A stretch of DNA of 64,000 bases from Telmatactis stephensoni. Its lineage: Eukaryota; Cnidaria; Anthozoa; Actiniaria; Isophelliidae. How positions within the stretch are numbered: position 1 is the first letter of the stretch; each line of letters opens with the position of its first letter. Both the position numbers and the translations under genes were made by a program. Shown piece after piece: positions 1 through 11,433 of this stretch. The notes beneath the pieces are model-generated. The model was given only the letters and a program-made list of their open reading frames with translations. It was not told where the DNA came from and made no database searches. The DNA is taken from positions 372,001 through 436,000 of the forward strand of contig JALIZF010001835.1 of NCBI GenBank assembly GCA_029948255.1. The letters are read 5' to 3'.

Positions 1-961
1 TCCATAATGAAACTTCTACGATGGATGTTTTCTCTCTTCTACTGTGAATACGACGGCAACCACTATATCCTAGATAGTGGCCCAATAGGACTGGGGGCAA
101 CAGGAGAAATTGCCACCATCTTCTGTGAAGACCTCCAAATGAGAGCACAAGACCCACGTTTCCCAGCACTAACAGATTGGCCATGGTACGTAGATGATTC
201 GGAAGTAAAGTGCAAATTCAATGAAGTAAATGACATATTAGACCACATCAACAGCATCGAACCAGGAACGATCCGTTTCACAGTAGAACAAGCCAACCAA
301 GACACACTACCAGTGTTAGATCTAAAGCAAAACATCAATCGAAAAACCAAAAAGATCGAGTTTACAGTTCATTACAAAGCAACGAATACTAACATCAACG
401 TCAAAGAAAAATCCAACCACGCCCCTCACGTAAAGAGAGCCATAATCAAAGGATTCACAGAAAGAGCACACATTCAAACGCATCGCTAAGAAATACCAAT
501 TCGGAACTGCCATGCGATCAGGTAGAAAAGTCAGAGATCTAAAAACCAATGCACGAAGCCCCCTAGGAGCCGACAAAACAGATGTGGTATACAAAATACC
601 ATGTGGATGTGAACAGTATGAGTACGTAGGAGAAACAGGAAGAAAATGGAAAACCAGATTGAAAGAACACCAAAGCAAAGTACGACTTACGCAAAAGGAC
701 ACACAACGAGGAAACGTTGAATCAGCCGAAAGAAGAATGAACACAGGCGATGGAGGCCTAGCGAGGCACAACCAAAACTGCACCTACGAGATAAACTGGG
801 ACAAAAGCCGAATCATATCCCTGGAGAGAAACCTGGACAAAAGAAGATTTATGGAGGCGATCGAGAGTGAAAGGTCATTTCACAACAACAAAATACCTCT
901 TAACACATATGCAAATATTGACTTCTGGAAAACAACTCTAAAGAAAATATTTGATCAGTAA
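1..961 (+). pseudogene. Penelope-like retroelement, 3' part: RT end plus GIY-YIG domain
   Basis: Two adjacent reading frames form one broken protein. Frame 1 (7-489) has the end of a Penelope-type reverse transcriptase: a GLGATGEIATIF segment in the place of the usual GxPxGSxxxxxxA motif, then the catalytic-type WYVDDSEV, then the LPVLDLK segment seen after the palm in Penelope-like elements. Frame 2 (512-961) has a GIY-YIG endonuclease pattern (VVYKIPCGC, YVGETGR, then TRLKEH). The frame changes near 489-512, so the copy is dead. The 5' end lies outside the window or was lost. Such elements prime reverse transcription at nicked target DNA. Recognition rests on motif order and spacing; no search was run. 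Confidence 0.85.
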
Positions 962-971
962 TACGCGAAGC

Positions 972-1004
972 CTGAAGAAGACGCACTAAGTGCGCCGAAA
1001 CGTC
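972..1004 (+). ncRNA. hammerhead-ribozyme-like core at the PLE 3' end
   Basis: CTGAAGA (972-978) matches the CUGANGA box. A short hairpin (CGCAC-TAA-GTGCG) follows, then GAAACGTC (997-1004), which contains the GAA box, a minimal stem III and the C of the cleavage triplet. The two bases before the first box (GC) can pair with the two after it (GC), giving only a weak stem I. Hammerhead motifs are known in Penelope-like retroelements. Activity is not shown and the closing pair of stem II is imperfect. Confidence 0.5.
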
Positions 1005-1036
1005 GCCAAAAAAGACAGCATTTCAGAACTCCCGAA

Positions 1037-1062
1037 GACCACAATAACAACAACAACAAAAA

Positions 1063-1110
<48 letters not shown>

Positions 1111-1136
1111 AAAAAAATAATAATAATAATAATAAT
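1037..1136. repeat. (AAC)n followed by (AAT)n microsatellite
   Basis: A run of AAC units (about 1037-1110) passes into A-rich and AAT units. It lies between the Penelope-like 3' end and the 3' end of the first minus-strand LINE copy, so it is the tail of one element and the landing site of the other. Confidence 0.9.
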
Positions 1137-1615
1137 GAAAACTTTATTATAGCTTTTTCTTAAATTTACAATTATAAACCTCACTGCTTTCAGGTAGTTT
1201 ACAATCGTCTACTTGAATCACTTAACTTTAACAACGAATATATAGATATGTATTTTTGTATATATGCTTTGGTTATGGATACAAATACAAAGATATGATA
1301 ACGAGAAAGAGTGAATAATGTTAATATTTCATCAAGTCTGGTTTATTCCATTCCTTGTTCCTTGAGCAGAAAATAAAGTAGGTTGTTCTAATAGCAATGT
1401 TCATGATGTTCCTGATAACGTATTTCTGGTGCTTATCGTCAAAACCAAGGTCTGTCAACATAGTAAGGAAATCTGACGATTCTTTTGCAAACACACCTAA
1501 CGCACTAACAGATAGGTTGATAAATTTGACCTTCTTAGAACAGGAACGCTGTATATTTATTAGTTCTTTGTATTTCTCCTTTTTGCGGGATAAGTTATTC
1601 TTTAAATTTGATTCT
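1131..1615 (-). mobile_element. R2/R4-group LINE, 5'-truncated copy (copy 0)
   Basis: On the minus strand 1615-1332 encodes the end of the restriction-like endonuclease region, including NLSVSALGVFA and a terminal FCSRNK-type block shared with the other copies. The 3' UTR (1331-1131) ends in AATAAAGTTTTCATT followed by ATT units. The 5' break falls inside the endonuclease, at the codons that read ESNLKN. The same break sequence reappears at about 5154-5179 because copy 1 later inserted beside it. Confidence 0.8.
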
Positions 1616-1621
1616 AATAAT

Positions 1622-4600
1622 GGAAACTTTATTACACTTTTTCGCCTAACTACAATTGCAAATCTCGCTACATGTAGGTAATTTACAATTGGCTACTTGA
1701 ATCGTATACAGATAATATCATTAAAATATATATATATATATAACACAAGATAATATACATAAAAATATAACACAATAAATCTGCTTGAATACTGGATTTA
1801 AAACTTCATCAGATCTGGATCAGACCAAGGTTTGTTTCTACAACAGAAAATATAGAAGGAAGATCTTATTGCCATCTTGGTGATGGTTTTGATAATATAC
1901 TTCTGTTGTTTGCTATCAAAACTTAACTCCTCTAACATAGTTAAGAAACTGTCAGAGTCTTTAGCGAAAACACCAAGTGCACTAACAGACAGATTGACGA
2001 ACACGGCTTTCTTGTGATATTGGCATAGATAATCAACTGTTTCTTTGTATTTTGTTCTTTTTCTAGATATATTATTTTGAAGGTTTGACTCAAAGCCAAC
2101 AGTCAGTTCGAGCACATACAGGCAGTCATTAGTAGTAGAAAGAATTAGATCAGGACGGTGCGAATCTCCAGACAAAGTTGATGGACTAATAAAGCCAGGT
2201 ATATCAGCGTATAGGGAGGAACCATTAACAGCTTGTAGAGTAGTAGCAATGAAGTGAAGAATGGAGTCGTGCCTCCAGGTGAAACGACCTTGGTCAAGAT
2301 AAGATTTACACCCAGCTATTACATGGAGGAGTGATTCGGGCTTTAAACAGAACGAGCAATCAGAAGTTGGAGATAGACCCCACTTTGAGAGATTTTTTCG
2401 TGTTGGTAAAGTGTTATTGATATAGCGTATGGTAAAATTGAAAATATTCTTAGGTAAACTGGATTGAGCCGAGGACCAAATGTTACTAAGTTTCATCAGA
2501 GAGTTAGCCAAAACATTAGAAAGAAAGGACCCTTGTGAGACTAGATGATTTCGCAGTTTACACTCTTGATCAGCATGAAAATCTTTGATGACTTCTTTGG
2601 TACTTTTATAGACATCATACTGAACATTAGTGTGGCTGCTAGACGATTTCCAGAGATGGCGCACTGATTCATTAGGTGAAAATTTTAACGCTTTGCGTAA
2701 AACTGTTTGACATTGTGTGAATTTAACAGAAGGAGGACAGATCTCTAAACCAAATTTATTACGAGGTAAGAAGACATTGCTTAAGGTGCCAGAGATAGGC
2801 AGCTCTAACCACTTCCGGACATATTTAGCTACAGCATTATCAATGTTTTCTGTTACCCAGGTTTTTGACAAATCAGCAATAGTGAAGTGCCATGAAAGTT
2901 TAGACAGGACGTATCTACCATATAGAAGCAATTTATTTTTGGGATGAAGAGGTTTAGCGTCAATTTCTGTCATCAGATCGTTAACGAGGCTACTTAGTTC
3001 AGCTTTATGCGTTAGACCAGACATTTCAAAGTCAAAGTATCTTCCTAAATATTTAAAACTCTCTCCAATCTTGACACAAGGAACAGAAATATTATTGATA
3101 AGTAACTTAGGAAGAACTTGAACGGACTTGGTGAGGGCTTTCTTAATACCAAACGTGACACATTTATCAACACGTATTATCATATTAGACCATTGGCACC
3201 ACAGAGTGAAACGATTTAAGAGGTGTTGATTCTCTTGTTCTTGACCAGTGATAACCGCAGCGTCGTCGGCAAATTGGAACCAGTGAATAGGATTAAGGAG
3301 CTGGAAGGAGAAACCAAATTGACGGTATTTTGGAGCTTTGATGTGATTGATAAAGGTATTAAAGCACATATTGAAAAGGAGTGGGCTAAGACAGTCGCCT
3401 TGAAGTACACCACGACCAACGGTAATGAAGGGGGTAGAAAAATCTGGAGTGATAATTGATGTTTGAAAGTTAGTGTATAAGCTTTGTATGATGTTATTGA
3501 TGTGATCTGGGATGTGATGGTATCTAAGGATTGTCTGTATTAAGCTGTGATGAACTTCACCGAAGGCATTTTTCAGGTCAAGGAGTGTGATGATGACAGA
3601 CCGTTGTTTTGAGCGAGCTTTGTTAATTACATCAGCCATCTGGGCAGTATGTTCCAAAGTTCCAGAAAGATTTGGTGTAAATCCTTTTTGGATGTCTTGG
3701 TTAATGAAGTTATTTTTAGCGAGAAAAAAGAAAATGGCGTTACGAAGACAAGATGTGAAGATTTTTAAAGGGATAGATTCCAGTGTAATAGGACGAAAGT
3801 TTGAAGGGACATCTGTACTGTCTTTCTTGTGGATTAAGATTGTACAAGCTTTCTTCCATTCGGTTGGGACAGTTCCAGATAACCATACTTCATGAATGAT
3901 TTTTGTGAGATGAGTTCGTAAGAAAGGACATCGTTTGAAACATATAATGGAGATTTGGTCAAGAGGACAAGGAGAACCAGAAGCTTTCATTTTTCGGATG
4001 ATATTAGTAACTTGTTCATAAGTAGGAGGAGTGAGGTCAAACAGATTTTGTGGTTCAGCTAGACTAGGAATCCAATTGGGAATAACAAACAGTGATTTGG
4101 GTTGGCTGAGGTAAGAACTTTCGTGAAGTAGGACAGGCAGTCTGACATGGTAAATGATGGGAGTTCAGAGACTTTTTTATTCATAACATTCTTGACATAT
4201 CCCCAGAAATTCTTACCAATGTAGCTATCATGATCAAATGATTTCCTATTGTCTTGATTGAAATTTAGGTCGTTGCCATTACGGAGTTTGTCACGCAAGA
4301 GACGCGAAACATATTTAATTTCATGAAGGTCACCGTTTGTATTTTTGAGATGTTTCAATAATTTCTTTAGTTCCTTAGCTGTATGATCTTTGTATTTGTT
4401 AACCAGGTTTTTGTCGAAGGGCTTCTTGACATGACCAAAATTATCACAGAAATAGTTATAAATCGTTTCATTTAATTGTTTGATGATCAAATTCAAATCT
4501 TGAGAGCTCATTGGTGGATTGAACTGGAGTATAGATTTAAAATAATCATTGGCCGTTGACCATTCTAAATCACTTTTTGGTAGATTTATTCCTTGCTTTA

Positions 4601-5153
4601 AAGTCGGCGAGGTTCCATCATTAGTTAACATAGAAATATCGTAACCAACATTTTGAGTAGAATCATCAGACGAATTATCAATAAACTGATCTTGTAAGTC
4701 AGAAACTAATTCTTCATTTAAACCGTTGATGACCCTACAACTTCGTTGGTGCATTTTAAGACCACGCTTGCCTTTACATGACTTGCCACAGCAACATCTC
4801 ACACGATCAGTATTAGAAGCAGTAGTTGTAGATGATTGAATAACTGGCTCTGGATTAGTTGGTATACCGTGATGTCCTCTTTCTGCTTGAGCAACTCGTT
4901 GTTTACATCGCCAAGAATGGCGGCCAAGCGTGATGAACTCTTTGCCACAAAATGAACAAACGACGAAAAACATTAACATTACAATAAAACTTGGACGGAT
5001 CATGATTCCCAAACTTGCAAAGCCTTTGCAGTTATGAGAAACATACAATATAAAAGATGATTCAAGTAATAAAAAGAAGTAAAACTGTAGACACGTACAC
5101 CGTGCGTCTGAACTACACGATGCTCGATGAATATATACGATGCTCGATGAATA
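1622..5153 (-). mobile_element. R2/R4-group LINE, near full-length copy (copy 1)
   Basis: Complete element from a 5' UTR (5153-5004) through one long protein (5003-1798) to a 3' UTR ending in AATAAAGTTTCCATT. It is flanked by a 26-bp direct repeat at 1596-1621 and 5154-5179, a target-site duplication of the size expected for target-primed reverse transcription. It inserted at the junction between truncated copy 0 and the 3' end of copy 2, within a short TAATAAT tract. A 20-bp unit (ACGATGCTCGATGAATATAT) is repeated twice at the 5' end. Confidence 0.85.
1798..5003 (-). pseudogene. LINE ORF: C2H2 fingers, reverse transcriptase, CCHC, RLE endonuclease
   Basis: Single-ORF protein of R2/R4 type, broken by one single-base frameshift near 4095. 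The start is taken at MIRPSF (5003), because the same MIRxSFxVML opens the other full-length copy. Order: two zinc fingers (CSFCGKEF...HSWRC and CCCGKSC...HQRSC); reverse transcriptase with LLDLKNAFGEVHH (motif A), GVLQGDCLSPLLF (B), FADDAAV (C) and FKYLGRYF (E); a CCHC knuckle (CSFCLKPESLLHVIAGC); then a PD-(D/E)xK endonuclease with RPDLIL and YVLELTVGFESN. The protein nicks DNA and reverse-transcribes its own RNA at the nick. The domain order is that of R2, R4/Dong, NeSL and Hero elements. R4/Dong is favoured by the TAA-repeat insertion sites, but no tree was made. Confidence 0.85.
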
Positions 5154-5179
5154 TATTCTTTAAATTTGATTCTAATAAT

Positions 5180-6280
5180 AATGGAAACTTTATTTGCTTA
5201 TGAATACAGTTGCAAATCTCACTACGTATAGGCAATAAACAACTGGCTACTTGAATTGATACATGAGTAATATATATAAATGTATATTTACAAGGAATCC
5301 AATTAAATGAAAAAAAAAAAAAAAAAAATTAGGATTTTAATAGTTCTGGGTCATTCCAAATCTTATTTCTGCAGCAAAATATATAATATGTTGCTCTAAT
5401 GGCAAGATTTATCATTTTTCTAATAATATAGAGTTGTTGTTTTTTATCAATACCAATGTCATTCATCATGTCTAGGAAGGTGGAGCATTCATCCGAGAAA
5501 ACGCCAAGAGAACTCATGGAGAGGTTAACAAATTTAACACATCTGTGGTCACTGCTCAAGTCGTTAATCAAGTTCTTGTATTTTTCTCGTTTACGCATTG
5601 CATTTTTACAAAGGTTGGATTCGAACCCAACTGTAAGTTCTAGGACATACAAGCACTTGGAATGTATTAGAAAAAGAAGATCTGGACGGAAAGTGTCACC
5701 AGTTATAATTGAAGGACTCGAATAACCATTCACATCAGCATAGAGTGAAGAGCGATCATTAATTACAGGTTGAAGGGAAGTGGCGATGAAATTTAGAATT
5801 GAGTCGTGTCTCCAGGTAAAGCGTTCAAGGTAATGCTGGCAACCAGCGACAACATGGAGGAGTGATTCAGGATTAAGGCAGAAAGAGCAGTCAGGACTTT
5901 GTGACGATCCCCATCTGAACAGATTTTTACGTGTAGCGAGGGAGTTGTTTATGTAGCGAATGGTAAAGTTATAAATGTTCTTGGGAAGGTTAGACTGGAC
6001 AGATGACCAAATAGAATGAACAGATGATAATGAAAACTTGATAACATTTGCGAAAAAGAAACCTTGAGATGTTAGGTGGTGTAGCAGTTTATCTTCTTGA
6101 TTAGAACGGAAATCTTTAAGAACTTCTTTAGTAGATTTGTATACATCGTATTGGATGTTAGTGTGGCAGCTCGACGACTTCCAGAGATCTTTAATGGAAT
6201 CATTACGGGACTTTTTTAAGGAATTACGGAGTACTGTTTGACATTGAATGAATTTGACAGAAGGAGGACAAATTATTAAA
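5180..6280 (-). mobile_element. R2/R4-group LINE, 5'-truncated copy (copy 2)
   Basis: The 3' UTR is 5180-5328. Coding runs from 6275 to 5329 on the minus strand in one open frame of about 315 codons, covering the linker after the palm, the CCHC knuckle (CSFCLNPESLLHVVAGC) and the RLE core (FRPDLL, YVLELTVGFESN). It diverges clearly from copies 3-5, so it is an older or different subfamily. It is truncated at about 6275, where an AAT tract and the 3' end of copy 3 begin. Confidence 0.8.
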
Positions 6281-6287
6281 TATTATA

Positions 6288-7021
6288 TAATAATAATAAT
6301 GAAAACTTTATTTTTATGTTTTGTTACATGTACGTGCAATTGTAAATCTCTCTACTTATAGGTGAAATACAATTGGCTACTTGATTAACAATATTATCAT
6401 AAACTAGATACATTCAACATTTACATAAACTTGAAAGAAAGAAAAAAAAAAAAAAAATTCCTTAACAATATTTCATTAGTTCTGGATTCGTCCATGTCTT
6501 GTTCTTACAGCAAAATATGTAATACGTAGTTCTGATAGCAATCTTTACAATCGATCTTACGATATACTTTTTAAATGTATTATCGACACCTAGATCATCC
6601 AACATTGTTATAAAGTTTGATGAATCATTGGCAAACACACCTAGAGCACTCACAGAAAGATTTACAAATATCACGTTTTTGAACTGACGTTTTAAGTTTT
6701 TGAAAAGGACTTTGTATTTAACTTTTTTCCGTTCAATGTTATTCTGGAGATTTGATTCAAAACCCACTGTTAGTTCAAGAACGTATAATAAACCATCAGA
6801 TTTGACAAGCAGTAGATCAGGGCGGTATTCATCATCTGTAATTATCGAGGGACTTCTAAAATCAGGTAAATCAGCATAAAGGGATGAGTGGTTGACAGAT
6901 TTGAGAGATTTTGCCAAGAAATTTAGAATAGAATCATGCCTCCAGGTGTAACGTCCTTCATCAAGATAATTCTTGCAGCCCGCAACCACATGGCCAAGAG
7001 TTTCAGGGTTTAAACAGAATG
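6288..7021 (-). mobile_element. R2/R4-group LINE, 5'-truncated copy (copy 3)
   Basis: The 3' UTR is 6288-6461 and endonuclease coding is 7020-6462, ending NPELMKYC. It is almost base-for-base the reverse complement of 9160-9893 in copy 4, including a poly-A/T tract just after the stop codon that copy 5 lacks. It therefore derives from the same recent source as copy 4. It is broken at the CCHC knuckle, where AAT-rich sequence begins. Confidence 0.8.
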
Positions 7022-7156
7022 AATATTAATAATAATGAATGAAAAAAATTAAAAATAAATATTAATAATAATAAATAAATAAATATTAATAAAATATTAA
7101 TATTAATATTATTAAATATTAATAATAATGAATATTATTATTTTTATTATTATTAT

Positions 7157-7198
<42 letters not shown>

Positions 7199-7215
7199 TA
7201 TTATTATTATTATTA
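7022..7215. repeat. (AAT)n/(ATT)n microsatellite block
   Basis: Almost pure A and T in AAT/ATT and AATATT units, with an internal switch from AAT to ATT orientation that can fold back. It marks the point where LINE insertions change from minus to plus orientation. Confidence 0.9.
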
Positions 7216-7680
7216 TTATTTTTGTAGTCCTTTTGGCAAGGTTCCTAGAGCCCCAATTACTACAGGTACAATGGTAGCTTTACATTTCCATATACGAGTG
7301 ATCTCTCGTTTCAAATCCTGGTAGACCTCTACTTTCTCTTGTTCTTTTTTTGAAACCCGAGTGTCAAACGGACAAGCTATGTCTATTATGTGGCACACTT
7401 TGTCAACTTTATTCATTACAACAATGTCTGGCTTATTGTGTTCAAGTTGGTGATCCGTCTGGATTTTAAAATCCCATAGAATTTTCACTTTTTCTGATTC
7501 CAAAACTGGTTCGGGGGTGTGGTCATACCACCTTCCCTTCCTTTCAAATCCCCATTGGCCACAAAGATGCCAATGTACAATTTGGTTGAGCGAAATTGAA
7601 ATGAAAAACTTGGCAGAGCTGCTACAACGGGCAGCCCTACTTGGGTCTGCGAGAATATTAAGGAAAGTTTTGGACATGTA
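7216..7680 (-). pseudogene. C-terminal fragment of a second LINE family (endonuclease-like region)
   Basis: An open frame of about 150 codons reads WYDHTPEPVLES, ILWDFKIQTDH, KPDIVVMNK, CHIIDIACPFD, VEVYQDLKREI and VPVVIGALGTLPKGL. This is the familiar C-terminal block of a LINE family common in aquatic invertebrates and fish. The KPDIVV...IIDIA spacing fits a PD-(D/E)xK nuclease. It is unrelated in sequence to copies 0-6. It ends at its 3' side in (ATT)n. Sequence 7681-7820 is probably more of the same or a neighbouring repeat, but I cannot identify it. Confidence 0.7.
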
Positions 7681-7821
7681 GTTGGAGAAAAATGATGGTT
7701 GAACAGGTCAGAAGCGTTGGTAGAGAGGAAAGCACAAGTCTTGGCATCTTAGGCTACGGGAAGCAGCTTGATGCCATATCAAGACTACAGGCCACAACAA
7801 CTAATGCCTAGTTTTACAGAA

Positions 7822-7859
7822 ATAATAATAATAATAATATTATTAATAATAATAATCAG

Positions 7860-7926
<67 letters not shown>

Positions 7927-7928
7927 TA
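7822..7928. repeat. (AAT)n/(ATT)n microsatellite
   Basis: AAT units followed by ATT units. The tract adjoins the 5' break of LINE copy 4. Confidence 0.9.
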
Positions 7929-7930
7929 AT

Positions 7931-9893
7931 AGAAGACATAAACAGACTCATACAGTCTGTTCTCGAATATCATCATGTCCCTCATCACATCAAAATTCTT
8001 ATCAAAAGTTTATATACTGACTTCAAGACGAGCATCATCACTTCAGAATTCAATACTCCATTCATTGCTGTTGGTCGCGGCGTCCTTCAGGGTGATTGCC
8101 TTAGTCCTTTACTTTTTAACATGTGTTTTAACACTTTCATTCAACACATTAAATCTGATAAATATCGTCAACTTGGCTTCTCTTTCAATACCACTGGTCT
8201 ATTCCTAAGCCCCCTTCATTGGTTTCAATTTGCTGATGATGCGGCAGTGATAAGTGGCCAAGAGAGTGAAAACCAATATCTACTAAACCGTTTTTCCATC
8301 TGGTGTCAATGGGCTGACATGTGTATTAGAGTTGATAAATGTAGCACTTTTGGAATCAAGAAATCCCTAACTAAATCTCAACAGTACCTTCCTAAACTAT
8401 TAATCAACAAACACCTGGTCCCTTGTGTAAAAATAGGAGAGTCATTTAGATACCTTGGCCGTCACTTTGATTTTGAAATGTCCAATGAAACTCACAAATC
8501 TGAACTTATCACCACTATTAAAGACATGATGTCTGATATTGATCTTAAACCACTTCATCCTAAGAATAAGCTCCTCTTATATAACCACTATGTTCTCTCC
8601 AAAATATCCTGGCATTTTACTGTCGCTGACATCTCCAAGACATGGATAACAGAAAATTTGGATCCTATAGTACTTCAATATGTGCGTAAATGGTTAGATG
8701 TCCCCATATCTGGAACACTTAGTAACACGTTTTTACCTACTAATAAATTTGGTCTTAACCTATGTCCTCCCTCAGTTAAATTTACACAGTGTCAAACAGT
8801 TCTTCGCAAAGCCCTCAAAATGTCTCAGAATCGTTCCGTTAATGACCTTTGGAAATCTACAAGCTGCTATACCAATCTTCAATATGACGCCTACAAATCC
8901 ACCAAAGATGTTATCAAAGAATTTCACACTAACCAAGAGCAAAGACTACAAAACCATCTTCTTTCACAAGGCTTTTTCTTTTCAAGTGTAATCAAGTACT
9001 CTCTAACTAAGGTGAACAAAATCTGGTCTACTGCACAGTCAAAGTTACCCAAAAACATATTCAACTTTACAATCCGTTACATAAATAACACTCTTCCTAC
9101 ACTTAAAAACCTTGCTAAATGGGGCTTATCATCTAGCCATGAATGTACATTCTGTTTAAACCCTGAAACTCTTGGCCATGTGGTTGCGGGCTGCAAGAAT
9201 TATCTTGATGAAGGACGTTACACCTGGAGGCATGATTCTATTCTAAATTTCTTGGCAAAATCTCTCAAATCTGTCAACCACTCATCCCTTTATGCTGATT
9301 TACCTGATTTTAGAAGTCCCTCGATAATTACAGATGATGAATACCGCCCTGATCTACTGCTTGTCAAATCTGATGGTTTATTATACGTTCTTGAACTAAC
9401 AGTGGGTTTTGAATCAAATCTCCAGAATAACATTGAACGGAAAAAAGTTAAATACAAAGTCCTTTTCAAAAACTTAAAACGTCAGTTCAAAAACGTGATA
9501 TTTGTAAATCTTTCTGTGAGTGCTCTAGGTGTGTTTGCCAATGATTCATCAAACTTTATAACAATGTTGGATGATCTAGGTGTCGATAATACATTTAAAA
9601 AGTATATCGTAAGATCGATTGTAAAGATTGCTATCAGAACTACGTATTACATATTTTGCTGTAAGAACAAGACATGGACGAATCCAGAACTAATGAAATA
9701 TTGTTAAGGAATTTTTTTTTTTTTTTTTCTTTCTTTCAAGTTTATGTAAATGTTGAATGTATCTAGTTTATGATAATATTGTTAATCAAGTAGCCAATTG
9801 TATTTCACCTATAAGTAGAGAGATTTACAATTGCACGTACATGTAACAAAACATAAAAATAAAGTTTTCATTATTATTTTACATAGAGCGGAG
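7931..9893 (+). mobile_element. R2/R4-group LINE, 5'-truncated copy (copy 4)
   Basis: An open frame runs from about 7932 to the TAA at 9707. It begins inside the reverse transcriptase just after motif A and keeps GVLQGDCLSP, FADDAAV, the YLGRHF segment, the CCHC knuckle (CTFCLNPETLGHVVAGC) and the RLE core (YRPDLLL, YVLELTVGFESN). The 3' UTR with a T tract ends AATAAAGTTTTCATTATTATT. Copy 5 starts immediately after it, giving a head-to-tail pair. Confidence 0.85.
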
Positions 9894-10004
9894 TCGCGTG
9901 CAGACGTGCTCTGTACATGTATACTGTTTTATTGCTTATTTCCTACTTGCATTTTCAAAACATCCAAACTTTCCACTATATCAGTTTCTTAGATGATCTA
10001 AATC

Positions 10005-11433
10005 ATGATTCGTTCAAGTTTTGTTGTTATGTTGCTGATGTGTGTGGTTTGCTCGTTCTGTGGTAAAGACTTCGTCACGCTGGGTCGCCATTCGTGGAGA
10101 TGTAAACACCGTGTCATCCAAGCAGAACCGAGTCGCAATGATAATATTGCAAGGCAATTACCAGTAATTAATTCACCTTCTACTGGTCCTGCAAATTCCC
10201 AAGTGGTTAAGTGTTGCTGTGGCAAGAATTGTAAAGGCGTGCGTGGTCTTAAAATGCATCAGCGTAGTTGTAAAGTTGTGCTTGGTTTAGATGATGAATT
10301 ACGACATGACATTGAAGAGCAATTTACTGAAAACTTTGAATCTGTTGATTTACATGAGTATCCTACTAATGATACCTTCGACGATGATAACTTTCCTGAT
10401 CTAAAGAAAGGCATAAAACTCCCTAAAAATGATGATGAGTGGTCAACGGCTAACGACTTTTTCAAAATTGCCCTTCATTCAGATGAACCAATCAGATCTA
10501 CGGATACAAATTTGAAAATCAAGCTTCTAAACGAAGTTGTCTATAATTATTTCTCTGATACATGTGGTGTAGTCATGGAGTTGTGTGATAGAACCTTAGT
10601 TGCTAAATATAAAGATTGCTCAGTAAAGGAACTTAAAAAAGTTTTAAAAGATCTAAAGTCCAGTAATGATGTGAATGTTGCTGAAGTCAAGTTTGTTTCT
10701 CGAACCTTGCGTGACAGATTACGCAAACTCACTTCCGATTCGACTGATGATAATGAGCAAGACAGAAATATAAATCATGACGCGTACATAAGCAAGAGTC
10801 TCTGGGGATATATCAAAAACGTTCTAAACAAAAAAGATTCTGTTCTTCCATCCTTCAATATGGCAGAATGCACAACTTATTTCCGTAAAACTCTCTCTTC
10901 AATCCTTCCAAACAAGCTGTTTATCATTCCAAACTGGATTCCTAGCCTATCAGCCCCTGAAATTCCTTTTAACCTTAACCCACCAACATACGATCAAGTT
11001 ACGAATGTCATTCGTAAAATAAAAGCGTCCGTTTCTCCTTGTCCTCTTGATCAACTCTCTATTATATGCTTCAAAAGATGCCCTTTTCTACGAACTTATC
11101 TAACAGATATAATTCGTGACGCTTGGTCTTCTAAATGTGTCCCTACTGAATGGAAAAAAGCATGTACCATACTTATTCATAAAAAAGGAAACACTGATAT
11201 ACCATCGAATTTTCGTCCTATAACTCTGCAATCCGTGCCGTTAAAAGTATTTACCTCATGTCTTCGTAACTCAATCTTCCGTTTCCTCAAGGTCAATGAC
11301 TTTATAGAGCATGATATCCAAAAGGGATTCACTCCTGGTTTGTCAGGTACTTTAGAACACACTGCTCAAATGGCAAACATAATCAACAAAGCGCGCATCA
11401 AACAACGTTCCCTTGTAATCACACTACTGGATC
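10005..11433 (+). pseudogene. LINE ORF, N-terminal part of copy 5
   Basis: Starts MIRSSFVVMLL. It carries both N-terminal zinc fingers (CSFCGKDF...HSWRC and CCCGKNC...HQRSC), the linker, and the reverse transcriptase up to the motif A aspartate (VITLLD). Unlike copy 1 it is open across the 4.1-kb-equivalent junction, so it confirms that copy 1 carries a frameshift there. Reading stops where the foldback element is inserted inside motif A. Confidence 0.85.
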